A stretch of DNA of 31,312 bases from a virus. The notes under the pieces are model-generated. The model searched no databases. It was not told the origin of the DNA and worked only from the letters and a program-made list of their open reading frames with translations. Made by a program: the position numbers and the translations under genes. The stretch spans positions 1 to 31,312 of IMG/VR virus record IMGVR_UViG_3300010293_000025; one strand, 5' to 3'. This document shows, in pieces, positions 1 to 7,123 of the stretch (positions are counted from its first letter, which is position 1; each line of letters begins with the position of its first letter).

Positions 1-2
1 GG

Positions 3-494
3 GTAATAAAACAAAATAAAGATACAGTTATTGCAAAGACAGATATATCTTCTATTGTTAATGAACCAGAAAAAACAATAACAAAGAAACAAAGAACGCC
101 CCCTGTAGAAAAACAAGTTTCTAACCCTACAGATTATGCAAACGATATAGTTTTAAATTATATAAATAATATAGATTGGCCCTCTTCATATAATGATCAA
201 GATAAAATTGATATATATATGGCATTACCCCATGATTGGTGTATAGTGGGTTCAGGAAAACATCTTTCTGAAATATCTGTTAAAACCCCGGTTAAAACAC
301 CGTTTTATGGTTTAGCCTTAGGCCCGTCTCATCATGTGATTCCAACCATTGATACATTAGATTTTGATGATCTTGCTGGTGTGAAATATACAATAAAAGG
401 GGAAAAGTTATATCTTTGTAAAATAAAAGACATGATACTAAATGGTATTAATGACCCATCACAGGTTATTTCAAATTACAATATAAAACTATGA
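3..494 (+). CDS. Unknown protein, 5'-truncated by the window edge
   Basis: The reading frame is open from base 3 to the stop at 494, so at least 163 codons are present and the true start lies upstream of the window. An internal ATG at 219 is possible but has no ribosome binding site or promoter box, and the frame before it is clearly open. The upstream part is rich in Lys, Thr and Asn and looks like a linker. The part from about residue 73 is a compact domain with a LPHDWCIVGSGKH stretch and Cys, His and Asp residues. I do not recognise the family. The stop overlaps the next start (ATGA), so the two genes are probably translated together. Confidence 0.6.
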   Translation, partial: VIKQNKDTVIAKTDISSIVNEPEKTITKKQRTPPVEKQVSNPTDYANDIVLNYINNIDWPSSYNDQDKIDIYMALPHDWCIVGSGKHLSEISVKTPVKTPFYGLALGPSHHVIPTIDTLDFDDLAGVKYTIKGEKLYLCKIKDMILNGINDPSQVISNYNIKL

Positions 495-1108
495 TAACAC
501 GTAAAGATATATTTTCATTAAATGAAGCATACCGCCAAGGAATGTTTGGAAAGGTGTGGGAACCAGATGATGTACCACAAAAGGGAACGCCTTGGAAAAC
601 AGATAAATTAACTCCGCAAGACATATATTCGTTTTATTATTGTGAATTTTTACCAGAACATGAAATTAAATCTGAATTTCTCAATGATTTGAAAAATAAA
701 TATATTACTATTTTTACAAAAACAGTACAAGAACAACTTGAAAAATATTATCAAAGAAGACGCATTGATAGCGATTTTGATTCTAGTTGGATTAAATCAG
801 CAGATACATCAGTTTTAGATAATGCAATGAAAAAAACATTTAGGTCTGATATGAAACGTCGAAATGATAATTGGAACTTTTTAACTGAATATCTTAATGC
901 ATTGAATAAATCAAATACAGTAAAAAATATAATTTTTTATGTTGATCGTATTAATAACACAATACACAATACAGGGGAAGGAATGTTATCGAAAGTTCCA
1001 AACGGTTATGAGTTACTAACTGCATTTAATGTTGCTGCAGAAGCAAAATTACCATTCTTAAGAACGAAAGCTTACAAAGATTTAAGAGATATTGAAAATG
1101 TTATTTAG
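491..1108 (+). CDS. Unknown soluble protein, 205 aa
   Basis: This is a 205-residue protein rich in charged and aromatic residues, with no signal peptide or membrane segment. The middle (about residues 60-150) looks mostly helical and contains a basic stretch with several Arg. Its ATG overlaps the stop of the preceding gene by four bases, indicating translational coupling. It ends 8 bases inside the convergent lipoprotein gene on the other strand. I do not recognise the family and can assign no function. Confidence 0.6.
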   Translation: MITRKDIFSLNEAYRQGMFGKVWEPDDVPQKGTPWKTDKLTPQDIYSFYYCEFLPEHEIKSEFLNDLKNKYITIFTKTVQEQLEKYYQRRRIDSDFDSSWIKSADTSVLDNAMKKTFRSDMKRRNDNWNFLTEYLNALNKSNTVKNIIFYVDRINNTIHNTGEGMLSKVPNGYELLTAFNVAAEAKLPFLRTKAYKDLRDIENVI

Positions 1109-1349
1109 AGTAAAGCAATCTTTCCAAACTTCTAAATCTTTTATCACTGTGCCAAATTTCTCTTGTTTGGGGTGTATAAGTTCCTTCTTCAGTTTGTATT
1201 TCAACGTCCGGATTAAGAATCAGAGTACTTGGTTGATATATGTTCAATTGACTTAACGAATGCACGCTCTTCGAGTAATTGTTGCTGCAAGAAGTCTGCC
1301 CTATCAGCATCAGCGCTAGTACCAGTGTCGCGAAGTTTTTCAATTTCAT
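1101..1349 (-). CDS. Small lipoprotein, possible outer-membrane spanin-like protein
   Basis: The 82-residue product begins with a lipoprotein-like signal: MKLKN, a hydrophobic core (FATLVLALMLIG) and QTSC, so Cys21 would be the lipidated residue. The -3 residue is Gln, which is off the usual lipobox. The gene starts inside the preceding coiled-coil gene in another frame (137-nt overlap) and runs past its end. Lambda Rz1, an outer-membrane lipoprotein that helps disrupt the envelope at lysis, overlaps Rz in a similar way. The location beside a holin-like gene and an amidase supports a lysis role, but there is no proline-rich Rz1-type tail, so the spanin call is an inference. Confidence 0.5.
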   Translation of the reverse strand: MKLKNFATLVLALMLIGQTSCSNNYSKSVHSLSQLNIYQPSTLILNPDVEIQTEEGTYTPQTREIWHSDKRFRSLERLLYSK

Positions 1350-1470
1350 TAATTAATTCTAACTGGGTTTTTTTAGATTTCAAGTAAGAATCTCTAAAAA
1401 AAGATTTGGATTTATATTCAAAATATTCTGCTAAAGCTTTTAATAGAAAGGTTATTGCTTGCTCATACAT
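1213..1470 (-). CDS. Small charged coiled-coil protein in the lysis region
   Basis: This is an 85-residue, strongly helical, charged protein. The N-terminal part (about residues 4-20, AITFLLKALAEYFEYK) is amphipathic rather than a clear membrane segment, and it is followed by Lys/Glu-rich helices suited to a coiled coil. It starts 4 nt after the upstream lipoprotein gene ends, and its 3' part overlaps the downstream lipoprotein gene in a different frame. Position suggests a member of the lysis cassette, perhaps a partner of that lipoprotein. A true inner-membrane spanin should have an N-terminal transmembrane helix, which I cannot see. Confidence 0.5.
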   Translation of the reverse strand: MYEQAITFLLKALAEYFEYKSKSFFRDSYLKSKKTQLELINEIEKLRDTGTSADADRADFLQQQLLEERAFVKSIEHISTKYSDS

Positions 1471-1474
1471 TTAA

Positions 1475-1840
1475 TTACATTGATTTGACGTTGTATGGTT
1501 GCAATTTACCATCAGCACTTACAATATAAATGTAAATTTCACCTTTATCATCTGTAGTGACACGATAAATTAAATTGGAATCTGAACTTGTAAATTCATA
1601 TCCACCAGGAATAGCTTTTACATGCCCACCTTCTCCTTCAAGTTTAATTTCAAATCCACCTTTTGTACCTGTTACAACAACAAGATAAAGATTATCTTCA
1701 AGTTGATATTTAATGCCAAAATGTATAGGCGATGTAATTCCGGGAATTTTTAACCAACCATCTTCAAACCAACCGCAAGAAGTAATCCCACAAAACATAA
1801 ATGCTAATGGAGCTATTAATAGTAAAAATTGTTTTTTCAT
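1475..1840 (-). CDS. Predicted lipoprotein, 121 aa
   Basis: The start at 1840 gives MKKQFLLLIAPLAFMFCG followed by ITSCGWF, a typical lipoprotein signal with Cys at about residue 22. A longer frame begins at 1894 but adds a polar stretch that would bury the signal peptide and would overlap the upstream gene. The mature part is about 100 residues, rich in Gly and beta-prone (alternating hydrophobic residues in NLYLVVV and EIYIYIV), probably a small beta domain anchored to the envelope. It lies between a holin-like gene and a coiled-coil gene. A lysis, spanin or superinfection-exclusion role is possible; none is shown by the sequence. Confidence 0.6.
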   Translation of the reverse strand: MKKQFLLLIAPLAFMFCGITSCGWFEDGWLKIPGITSPIHFGIKYQLEDNLYLVVVTGTKGGFEIKLEGEGGHVKAIPGGYEFTSSDSNLIYRVTTDDKGEIYIYIVSADGKLQPYNVKSM

Positions 1841-1847
1841 AATATTA

Positions 1848-2069
1848 TTATTCTGGTTTTTTAACCGTTGGGGGTTCTCCGGTTTCTTTTGCATGCCTCA
1901 CATTAAGTGCAAGCCAATCAATTATGGCAAATAATTTACTTAAAAAAGTACCAGGTGGTGGAGTGGGGACTAGTGCTGCAACAGCAGAAGACGCAGTCAC
2001 AACTATTGCAATAACAGCAACAGTTGTATCCCAATTATTTTGCAACCATGTGACTATTTCCTCATTCAT
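1848..2069 (-). CDS. Small membrane protein, probable holin
   Basis: The 73-residue product has a short polar N terminus (MNEEIVTWLQNNWD), one hydrophobic segment at about residues 16-35 (VAVIAIVVTASSAVAALV), a PTPPPG turn, and an amphipathic, basic C-terminal half. Size, topology and position directly beside the amidase gene (divergent, 23 nt apart) fit a holin or holin-like pore protein that releases the endolysin. A full TATAAATA box lies 6 nt upstream of the ATG. The family is recalled as a common small phage protein but is not certain, so holin is a contextual call. Confidence 0.55.
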   Translation of the reverse strand: MNEEIVTWLQNNWDTTVAVIAIVVTASSAVAALVPTPPPGTFLSKLFAIIDWLALNVRHAKETGEPPTVKKPE

Positions 2070-2075
2070 AATAAA

Positions 2076-2081
2076 TATTTA
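2076..2081 (-). promoter_or_regulatory. TAAATA box before the holin-like gene
   Basis: On the minus strand this reads TATAAATA, an exact match to the T4 late promoter core, 6 nt before the ATG. The sequence is palindromic, so TAAATA is also present on the plus strand, 15 nt before the endolysin ATG. Confidence 0.5.
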
Positions 2082-2092
2082 TATCAAATATT

Positions 2093-2860
2093 ATGACAAT
2101 CCAACAAAAAATAGAAAAAATTCAATCTTATAAAGATGTTAAAACAAAAGTAGATGGTATCTGGGGACCAAATACAGCACGTGCAGTAGCAACTGTTTTA
2201 GGAGCGAGCTTTGATGCTTACACAATGTTGTCAACTGTTAATAAACAAATTCAACGCAAATTGAATGTGCATGTCGATGGTATTGTTGGTCATATTACAT
2301 GTGACGCGATTATTGAAAATCTTTATCCAAAAGAAAAAGAAATAGTCACAAACGATGGATTTATTGAACAAAAAAAAGGTTCATATGATGAGACATTTCA
2401 ACAAACACCGAATTATACGAAAGGGGCAACAATTAATCCTATAGGTATAGTGCTTCATCATTCATGTGGTTCATTTACAGGTTCTGTTAGTTGGTGCCTT
2501 GATACTAAATCTGCTGTATCATATCATTGTATGATTAATTTAGATGGTTCTAGATTTCAATTAGCAAAAGATAATCAAAGAGCTTGGCATGCGGGTAAAT
2601 CTTCTTTTAATGGTAAATCCGACTGTAACGGATTTATGTTAGGATTATCATTTTCAGGAGATACAAATAAAAGAACATTAACAAAAGATGAAGTAGCATC
2701 TGCTGTTGAATGGATTATTGAACGTATTGAAAAGTATGATTGGCCAAAAAATCTTTCTACAATTACAACACATCGTGCTGTTTCTCCTGGTAGAAAAGAT
2801 GATGTTGACGAACGAGCAGAAAAAGCAATTCTCGATGCATTAAAGAAAAAAATTAAATAA
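2093..2860 (+). CDS. Endolysin: N-acetylmuramoyl-L-alanine amidase with peptidoglycan-binding domain
   Basis: The protein cleaves the bond between N-acetylmuramic acid and the L-alanine of the peptide stem during host lysis. Residues 1-80 look like a peptidoglycan-binding domain, with the VDGIWGPNTARAV and VDGIVGHIT signatures. Residues 115-250 are an Amidase_2 (T7 lysozyme-type) zinc domain: LHH at 121-123, WHAG at 165-168 and THRAVSPGRKDD at 226-237 supply the usual metal and catalytic positions. At 255 residues it is a normal length for a two-domain phage endolysin. There is no signal peptide, so release needs a holin; the holin-like gene is divergent and adjacent. Confidence 0.9.
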   Translation: MTIQQKIEKIQSYKDVKTKVDGIWGPNTARAVATVLGASFDAYTMLSTVNKQIQRKLNVHVDGIVGHITCDAIIENLYPKEKEIVTNDGFIEQKKGSYDETFQQTPNYTKGATINPIGIVLHHSCGSFTGSVSWCLDTKSAVSYHCMINLDGSRFQLAKDNQRAWHAGKSSFNGKSDCNGFMLGLSFSGDTNKRTLTKDEVASAVEWIIERIEKYDWPKNLSTITTHRAVSPGRKDDVDERAEKAILDALKKKIK

Positions 2861-2863
2861 ATA
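2858..2863 (+). promoter_or_regulatory. TAAATA box before the small Cys protein gene
   Basis: TAAATA lies exactly 5 nt before the ATG at 2869, partly inside the end of the endolysin gene. It belongs to the recurrent start-proximal box of this genome. Confidence 0.5.
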
Positions 2864-2868
2864 ATTTT

Positions 2869-3069
2869 ATGATTAAAATGTTAGATACAAACACTGTTCA
2901 ATTATGTTGCCGGGGTAAAGGTTGCCCTGTTGTTACTAAAATTGATGAAGATACATATGAAGTAACTGACGATAATGGAAATAAAATTCGCATCTCAGGT
3001 GCGGAGTTAAAGTTAATGTCTGATGCAGCAAATCGGTTTGAAGGGGAACAGCAATTAATTTGTGGTTAA
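2869..3069 (+). CDS. Small Cys-containing protein, 66 aa
   Basis: This is a 66-residue protein with a CCRGKGC motif near residues 13-19, followed by a beta-hairpin-like segment (TKIDEDTYEVTDDNGNKI) and a short helix. The ATG at 2869 is chosen because TAAATA precedes it by 5 nt; an in-frame ATG at 2878 is possible. Its end overlaps the GTG start of the next gene by 8 nt. The function is unknown. The Cys cluster could bind a metal, but a complete zinc-finger pattern is not visible. Confidence 0.6.
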   Translation: MIKMLDTNTVQLCCRGKGCPVVTKIDEDTYEVTDDNGNKIRISGAELKLMSDAANRFEGEQQLICG

Positions 3070-3337
3070 TTTATTGTTATATAGTGGTAGTTGTATAGGG
3101 TTATGTTTTATTTTAATGTATGGTAAAATATTTAATTTTATCCGTATACCATTAATAAGAATCAATTTCTTTAAGCAATTACTAGGTTGTGCTATGTGCA
3201 CAGGATTTTGGAGCGGTTTATGTATTGGGATTATATCACCATATAATCCGTTTTTATTTGCATTATATTCTTCATTTATTTGTTTAATGTTTGACTATAT
3301 TGCAAAAGTTTTAGAAGATATTTTATTTATGAAATAG
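3062..3337 (+). CDS. Small integral membrane protein (DUF1360-like)
   Basis: The 91-residue protein has about three hydrophobic segments (near residues 3-22, 36-58 and 62-82) and the motif LLGCAMCTGFWSGL. That motif resembles the CxxCxGFW signature of the DUF1360 family of small membrane proteins found in bacteria and phages. The start codon is GTG at 3062, overlapping the previous stop by 8 nt. The 3' end overlaps a convergent gene by 11 nt. The family has no assigned biochemical function; a role in the membrane is all that can be inferred. Confidence 0.55.
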   Translation: MVNLLLYSGSCIGLCFILMYGKIFNFIRIPLIRINFFKQLLGCAMCTGFWSGLCIGIISPYNPFLFALYSSFICLMFDYIAKVLEDILFMK

Positions 3338-3692
3338 CCTTTTTTAATAGATTCAACGCATGTGATACTGCACTGTGTATTTGATCTGAATTATTGTTTA
3401 AACTTCTATCATGGATATTATCTATAATTTCTATTAATTTTTCTATACTAATTTCCCCTTTTGGAATTGATTCTTCCATTTCGCCAGCTGGTATACCAGC
3501 TGTTCCAAATGAACGTATTCCCGCACTTGATCCTGCTGCAACACTAGGTTCTGCAATACCAATAGTAGATCGTACTTGAAGTTTTGGATGTGCTTGTTGT
3601 GCTACATTTAGATTTGCTGGTAGAATTGAACGTGTATCAGTTGATAATCCTCTATAGCTTTCAAATATTTTTTCAATATCACTTGAAGTCAT
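3327..3692 (-). CDS. Unknown protein, 121 aa, structural-like
   Basis: The start is placed at 3692 (MTSSDIEKIFESYRG) because TAAATA lies 5 nt upstream; a longer frame to 3743 would run through that box and into the opposite promoter. The first 15 residues form a short helix, the middle is rich in Ala, Gly, Ser and Pro (a flexible linker around AEPSVAAGSSAGI), and the C-terminal 35 residues form a helix (SAVSHALNLLKKAI). I do not recognise it. Its lone minus orientation among plus-strand genes, together with its late-type box, suggests late expression. Confidence 0.5.
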   Translation of the reverse strand: MTSSDIEKIFESYRGLSTDTRSILPANLNVAQQAHPKLQVRSTIGIAEPSVAAGSSAGIRSFGTAGIPAGEMEESIPKGEISIEKLIEIIDNIHDRSLNNNSDQIHSAVSHALNLLKKAIS

Positions 3693-3710
3693 AAAATTAT
3701 TTAATATAAT
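3683..3710 (+). promoter_or_regulatory. Sigma70-type promoter for the phosphoribosyltransferase gene
   Basis: TTGAAG (3683-3688), a 16-nt spacer and TATAAT (3705-3710) precede the ATG at 3716 by only 5 nt. The expected transcription start falls on or just after the A of the ATG, so the transcript would be leaderless or the annotated start slightly late. Confidence 0.5.
3698..3703 (-). promoter_or_regulatory. TAAATA box before the 121-aa minus-strand gene
   Basis: On the minus strand TAAATA lies 5 nt before the ATG at 3692. It sits inside the spacer of the opposite sigma70-type promoter, so the two transcription starts would compete. Confidence 0.45.
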
Positions 3711-3715
3711 TAAGC

Positions 3716-4138
3716 ATGGAAACGATGTATGTTTCTTTATCAATTATAGGAGAATTAATTAGCAAATTGAAATTCCATTCTTTTGATTGTGTTATAGGGG
3801 TTTCAAGAGGGGGTTTAGTTCCCGCAACATGGATATCCCATGCATTAGATAAACCATTGTACACAGTTAATTTAAAGAGTTATAATGATAAACAACAAGA
3901 TAAGATTATATGGAACCAAAAATTTGATTTAAAGAAACAAACAAAAAATAAAAATATCTTAATTGTTGATGATATTTGTGATACAGGCAATACATTAGTG
4001 GAACTAGTACATAAATTTCCCAAAGCTAATAATATCAAAATAGCTGTTTTGGTGGACAAACAACAAACAATATTAGATTGCATACATATCATAACAGGGA
4101 AAAAGGATGTATGGTATGTATTTCCATGGGAACTTTAA
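3716..4138 (+). CDS. Phosphoribosyltransferase-like protein
   Basis: This is a type I phosphoribosyltransferase fold protein of 140 residues. The PRPP-binding loop is clear at residues 81-94 (ILIVDDICDTGNTL), with two consecutive Asp and the TGNT loop. An earlier GVSRGGLVPA segment (28-37) is the pyrophosphate loop common to hypoxanthine/xanthine enzymes. Such proteins join a base to phosphoribosyl pyrophosphate in nucleotide salvage. The base specificity (hood) region is short, so the substrate cannot be named. It begins a run of four genes that leads into the ribonucleotide reductase, consistent with a nucleotide-metabolism role. A sigma70-like promoter directly precedes the ATG. Confidence 0.8.
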   Translation: METMYVSLSIIGELISKLKFHSFDCVIGVSRGGLVPATWISHALDKPLYTVNLKSYNDKQQDKIIWNQKFDLKKQTKNKNILIVDDICDTGNTLVELVHKFPKANNIKIAVLVDKQQTILDCIHIITGKKDVWYVFPWEL

Positions 4139-4139
4139 C

Positions 4140-4490
4140 ATGAAACCGAAGCGAATTGTTTGTGCTATAACAGGTAAAACATATCTTTTTAATAAAGATT
4201 ATTATGGAAAAAAGGTTCAAGAATATAATGATGAAGAACAACTTTTAAAGTTCTTTATCACTAAAAAAGCTAAAACTTTTTTGGAACGAGGATATAGCAT
4301 AAGAGAAATACGCAATATGCTTGAAGTTGAAGAAGGGGAACTCCTTGATGAAGATAGTGTTGAAATGAAAGAAATTATTGGCTTTCATAAATTAAAATTT
4401 AACATTAATAAACGCACAGCAAAAATTAATTTGATAGCACATAAGTCGGATAGTGATGTAATTGAATTCATAAATAATTTAAGGAAATAA
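4140..4490 (+). CDS. Unknown basic protein, 116 aa
   Basis: The start at 4140 (MKPKRIVCAITGK) is one base after the stop of the phosphoribosyltransferase gene; a longer frame from 4107 would overlap that gene and add a non-conserved-looking leader. The protein is basic, with a short beta segment then helices, including a GYSIREIRNMLEVEEG segment that looks like a small helix-turn-helix. The C-terminal 35 residues are beta-rich. The family is not recognised. It is tightly spaced with its neighbours (1 nt on each side), so it is probably co-transcribed with them. Confidence 0.55.
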   Translation: MKPKRIVCAITGKTYLFNKDYYGKKVQEYNDEEQLLKFFITKKAKTFLERGYSIREIRNMLEVEEGELLDEDSVEMKEIIGFHKLKFNINKRTAKINLIAHKSDSDVIEFINNLRK

Positions 4491-4491
4491 T

Positions 4492-4722
4492 ATGAATAAC
4501 CGAAAATTTATACCTACACCATATGGTACAAGAACTATTAGGGTTTTTGATGCCGCAACAGGTCAATTATATAAAATTATAAATACTGGTGGCAATATTA
4601 GTGGACAACCCATTTGTAATGAAAAGGAAATGTATGTCCAAGTTGAAAAAGCAGGAAAACAATTTCTTGAATATTATAAACTACCAACGGTTAGTTTGTC
4701 TCGTGTAATTGCTATAAACTAA
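4492..4722 (+). CDS. Small beta-rich protein, 76 aa, unknown
   Basis: This is a 76-residue protein predicted to be mostly beta strands (TIRVFDAATGQLYKII, then EMYVQVEKAGKQFLEYY). AAGGA lies 7 nt before the ATG, one of the few Shine-Dalgarno-like sequences in the window. It ends 14 nt before the ribonucleotide reductase start. I do not recognise the family. Its place in the same run suggests co-expression with nucleotide-metabolism genes. Confidence 0.55.
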   Translation: MNNRKFIPTPYGTRTIRVFDAATGQLYKIINTGGNISGQPICNEKEMYVQVEKAGKQFLEYYKLPTVSLSRVIAIN

Positions 4723-4736
4723 TCTAATATTAATAT

Positions 4737-5774
4737 ATGAGTATCCAACCCCTTTCGGACTATACATTTTATTCGCGATATTCAAAATACATTCCCGAAA
4801 AACAACGAAGGGAAACATGGCATGAGACTGTTGATAGAGTCTTTGACATGCATAAAATAAAATTTGCGGATATATTAGAAACAAATTCAGAATTTAAAGA
4901 TTTATTTAAATTTGCAAAGTCAATGGTTCATAAAAAAGTTGTATTGGGATCACAGAGAGCCTTACAATTTGGTGGTGAACCAATTCTTAGAAAAAATGAA
5001 AAACTATATAATTGTTCTGCAACATATATTGATAGACCAAGAGCTTTTCAAGAAATAATGTATTTATTATTATGTGGTTGTGGGGTAGGATTTTCTGTTC
5101 AAAATTTACACATTAATCAATTACCCAATATTCAACCTTTAATAAATGGTGAAAAGACATATGTAGTAGAAGATAGTATTGAAGGGTGGGCTAATGCGGC
5201 GGGTGTTTTAGTTAATTCATATTTTGAAACACCACATGAAGAATGGGTTGAATATAAAGGATGCAAAATTAATTTTGATACAAGTTTAATTAGACCTCAA
5301 GGAGCACCAATTTCTGGAGGATTCAAAGCGCCTGGTCCTGTTGGATTAAGTAATGCTCTTGAAAAAATTCGTAATTTAATCGAGAAACAATTAGAAAAAG
5401 GCAACACAAAATTAAGACCTATTGATGCATATGATATTATTATGCATTGTTCTGATGCTGTTTTGTCGGGCGGAGTAAGAAGATGTTTGCCGGGATATTA
5501 TTCCGTATTAATGAAAAACGGTATATGGAAGCCTATAAAAAATATTGAAATTGGTGATGAAATATTATATCAAAATAAAACGTATCCTGTTACTAATGTA
5601 TTTGTAAATGGTGTCCAAGAATTATTGAAAATAAATACAAAAGACGGTTATCACGTTTCAACACCAAATCATAGATGGCTCGTCTATAATATACAAACAA
5701 AAAAAATATATTGGGAAGAAGCACAATATATTAATCCAAAAATACATAAATTTGTCAAAGAAAAAGATAAATAA
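4737..5774 (+). CDS. nrdJ: Class II ribonucleotide reductase N-terminal half fused to N-terminal split intein
   Basis: Residues 1-249 are the N-terminal part of an adenosylcobalamin-dependent ribonucleoside-triphosphate reductase, which makes deoxynucleotides for phage DNA. Recognisable parts are the RRETWHETVDRV start, LYNCSATYID with Cys93 (equivalent to the redox Cys119 of the Lactobacillus enzyme), GCGVGFSVQ, and SGGVRR at the insertion point. Residues 250-345 are an N-intein: Cys250 (codon at 5484) is the catalytic first residue, block A is CLPGYYSVLMKNG, and block B contains TPNH, the TxxH signature. The gene then stops at TAA 5772-5774. The rest of the enzyme is encoded at 6971-8590, so activity requires protein trans-splicing. 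Confidence 0.9.
   Translation: MSIQPLSDYTFYSRYSKYIPEKQRRETWHETVDRVFDMHKIKFADILETNSEFKDLFKFAKSMVHKKVVLGSQRALQFGGEPILRKNEKLYNCSATYIDRPRAFQEIMYLLLCGCGVGFSVQNLHINQLPNIQPLINGEKTYVVEDSIEGWANAAGVLVNSYFETPHEEWVEYKGCKINFDTSLIRPQGAPISGGFKAPGPVGLSNALEKIRNLIEKQLEKGNTKLRPIDAYDIIMHCSDAVLSGGVRRCLPGYYSVLMKNGIWKPIKNIEIGDEILYQNKTYPVTNVFVNGVQELLKINTKDGYHVSTPNHRWLVYNIQTKKIYWEEAQYINPKIHKFVKEKDK
5484..5771 (+). other. N-terminal split intein (IntN, 96 aa)
   Basis: The segment runs from Cys1 to the last residue before the stop. Block A (Cys1 start), block B with Thr-x-x-His (TPNH) and HRWLVYN match Hint-domain N halves. The extein residue before it is Arg (GVRR). At 96 residues it is typical of naturally split N-inteins without an endonuclease domain. 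Confidence 0.9.
5768..5773 (+). promoter_or_regulatory. TAAATA box before the homing endonuclease
   Basis: TAAATA lies 7 nt before the endonuclease ATG and overlaps the TAA stop of the upstream reductase/intein gene. It would give the endonuclease its own late-type promoter. Confidence 0.4.
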
Positions 5775-5780
5775 TATTAT

Positions 5781-6965
5781 ATGGTGAATATAATACCTCC
5801 AGAAAAAACCCCTAAATATAATAAAATTTTAGGAACACACGAAACAAAGAAAAGCTGGATTAAACTATCTTGCGCAAACGAAAATTGTAATAATGTTTGT
5901 TATAAACATTGGTCATTAATTGATAAATATTCTGTTTTCAGTTGTTCATGGAAATGTAAAAAGAGCCAATGTGTAAAATGCAAATTAGCCACAATAGCTA
6001 CACAAAAAGGCAATATCAACCCATTTAAAACAAAAGAAGGCCAAGAAAAGGCAAAAAAAACAATACAAGAAAAATATGGTGTAGATAATGTTTTTAAAAG
6101 TGATATTATTAAACACAAAATAAAAACTACAATGGTGGAAAAATATGGTGAAGATTCACCTATGAAGGTTCCAGAAATTCGCCAAAAGGCAATGATTACA
6201 AGATTAGTAAAATATGGTGAAGAAAACTTAACAGGAGTGTGCCCCACAATAAAAACAAAACAAACAAATCTAGATAAATATGGGAATGAGTGGTTTTTTG
6301 GATCAGTACAAGGTTACATGTCAAAACAGAATTTAATAGAAAATTATAATTATTCAGAAGAAGAAGTTGAAGAAATGTTTAAACGAAAAGGCATAACAAT
6401 TAAAAATTTAACAAGAAAATATGGAGATAAACAAATAGCAACAGAAATGTATGAAAAGTGGAAAATGGCTTGTGCAAATACATTGGAAAATTTTATTAAA
6501 AGACATGGTGTTTTAGATGGTAGAGCTAAATATGATGAATATAATAAAAAACGTCAATTGCAGCTTAAACAACCGTTTTCGAAAATATCGAAAGAATGTT
6601 TTAATGAAATATGTTATAATTTAACAGAAACCAACCAACAAAAATGTTTTTACGGAAAAAATGAACACGTGATTTGTGTTCAAGATATTAATAAAGATTT
6701 GCAGGTGTTTTTTGTTGATTTTAAATTGGATAATAAAATTATTGAATTTTATGGAGATTTTTGGCATGGTAATCCCGATGTATTTGATGGAAAAGAAATT
6801 CACCCCATAATACAAATTCCATATTTTGAAATAACCAAAAAAGATGAAATTCGTATTAATCTTATTAAATCACTGGGTTATGATATATTCATTATATGGG
6901 AACAAAAATATCGTAATAATAAAGAACAAGTAATTGAAGAAGCAATAAAATTTTTAACAACATAA
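5781..6965 (+). CDS. Free-standing homing endonuclease, Vsr-like EDxHD family
   Basis: The 394-residue product lies between the two intein halves. The N-terminal 75 residues are Cys-rich (CANENCNNVC, CSWKCKKSQCVKC) and could bind zinc. Residues about 75-175 hold three or four repeats of a KYG-(V/E)-(D/E)-x-(V/S/L) motif with flanking basic helices, a DNA-binding repeat common in phage homing nucleases. The C-terminal domain (about residues 310-394) carries VDFKLDNKIIEFYGDFWHGN and later IWEQKYRNN, as in very-short-patch-repair (Vsr)-like EDxHD nucleases. It is in the same frame as the N-half, separated by one stop codon and two codons. It probably cuts intein-less nrdJ alleles, driving spread of the whole insertion. 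Confidence 0.85.
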   Translation: MVNIIPPEKTPKYNKILGTHETKKSWIKLSCANENCNNVCYKHWSLIDKYSVFSCSWKCKKSQCVKCKLATIATQKGNINPFKTKEGQEKAKKTIQEKYGVDNVFKSDIIKHKIKTTMVEKYGEDSPMKVPEIRQKAMITRLVKYGEENLTGVCPTIKTKQTNLDKYGNEWFFGSVQGYMSKQNLIENYNYSEEEVEEMFKRKGITIKNLTRKYGDKQIATEMYEKWKMACANTLENFIKRHGVLDGRAKYDEYNKKRQLQLKQPFSKISKECFNEICYNLTETNQQKCFYGKNEHVICVQDINKDLQVFFVDFKLDNKIIEFYGDFWHGNPDVFDGKEIHPIIQIPYFEITKKDEIRINLIKSLGYDIFIIWEQKYRNNKEQVIEEAIKFLTT

Positions 6966-6970
6966 AATAT

Positions 6971-7123
6971 ATGGAAGAATATAATATAGAAGATTTTGAA
7001 TTTATTGATATAGAATCTATCGAAGAATACGGGTGGGACAATGTTTACGATATTGAAGTTTCTGAAATTCATTTATTTAATGCAAAAAATGAACAAAGTG
7101 GTACAACTTCTATATCACACAAT
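6971..7123 (+). other. C-terminal split intein (IntC, 51 aa)
   Basis: Residues 1-51 of the downstream gene form the C-intein. Block F is NVYDIEVSEIHLFNA, and block G ends in SISHN with the conserved penultimate His and terminal Asn. The first extein residue is Ser (codon at 7124), a proper +1 nucleophile. Confidence 0.9.

Noticed and set aside
2072-2092. TAAATA on the plus strand as the endolysin promoter at the usual spacing
   Set aside because: It is 15 nt from the ATG, outside the 5-7 nt class; it may still act, but was not counted. The box fits the minus-strand holin-like gene better.
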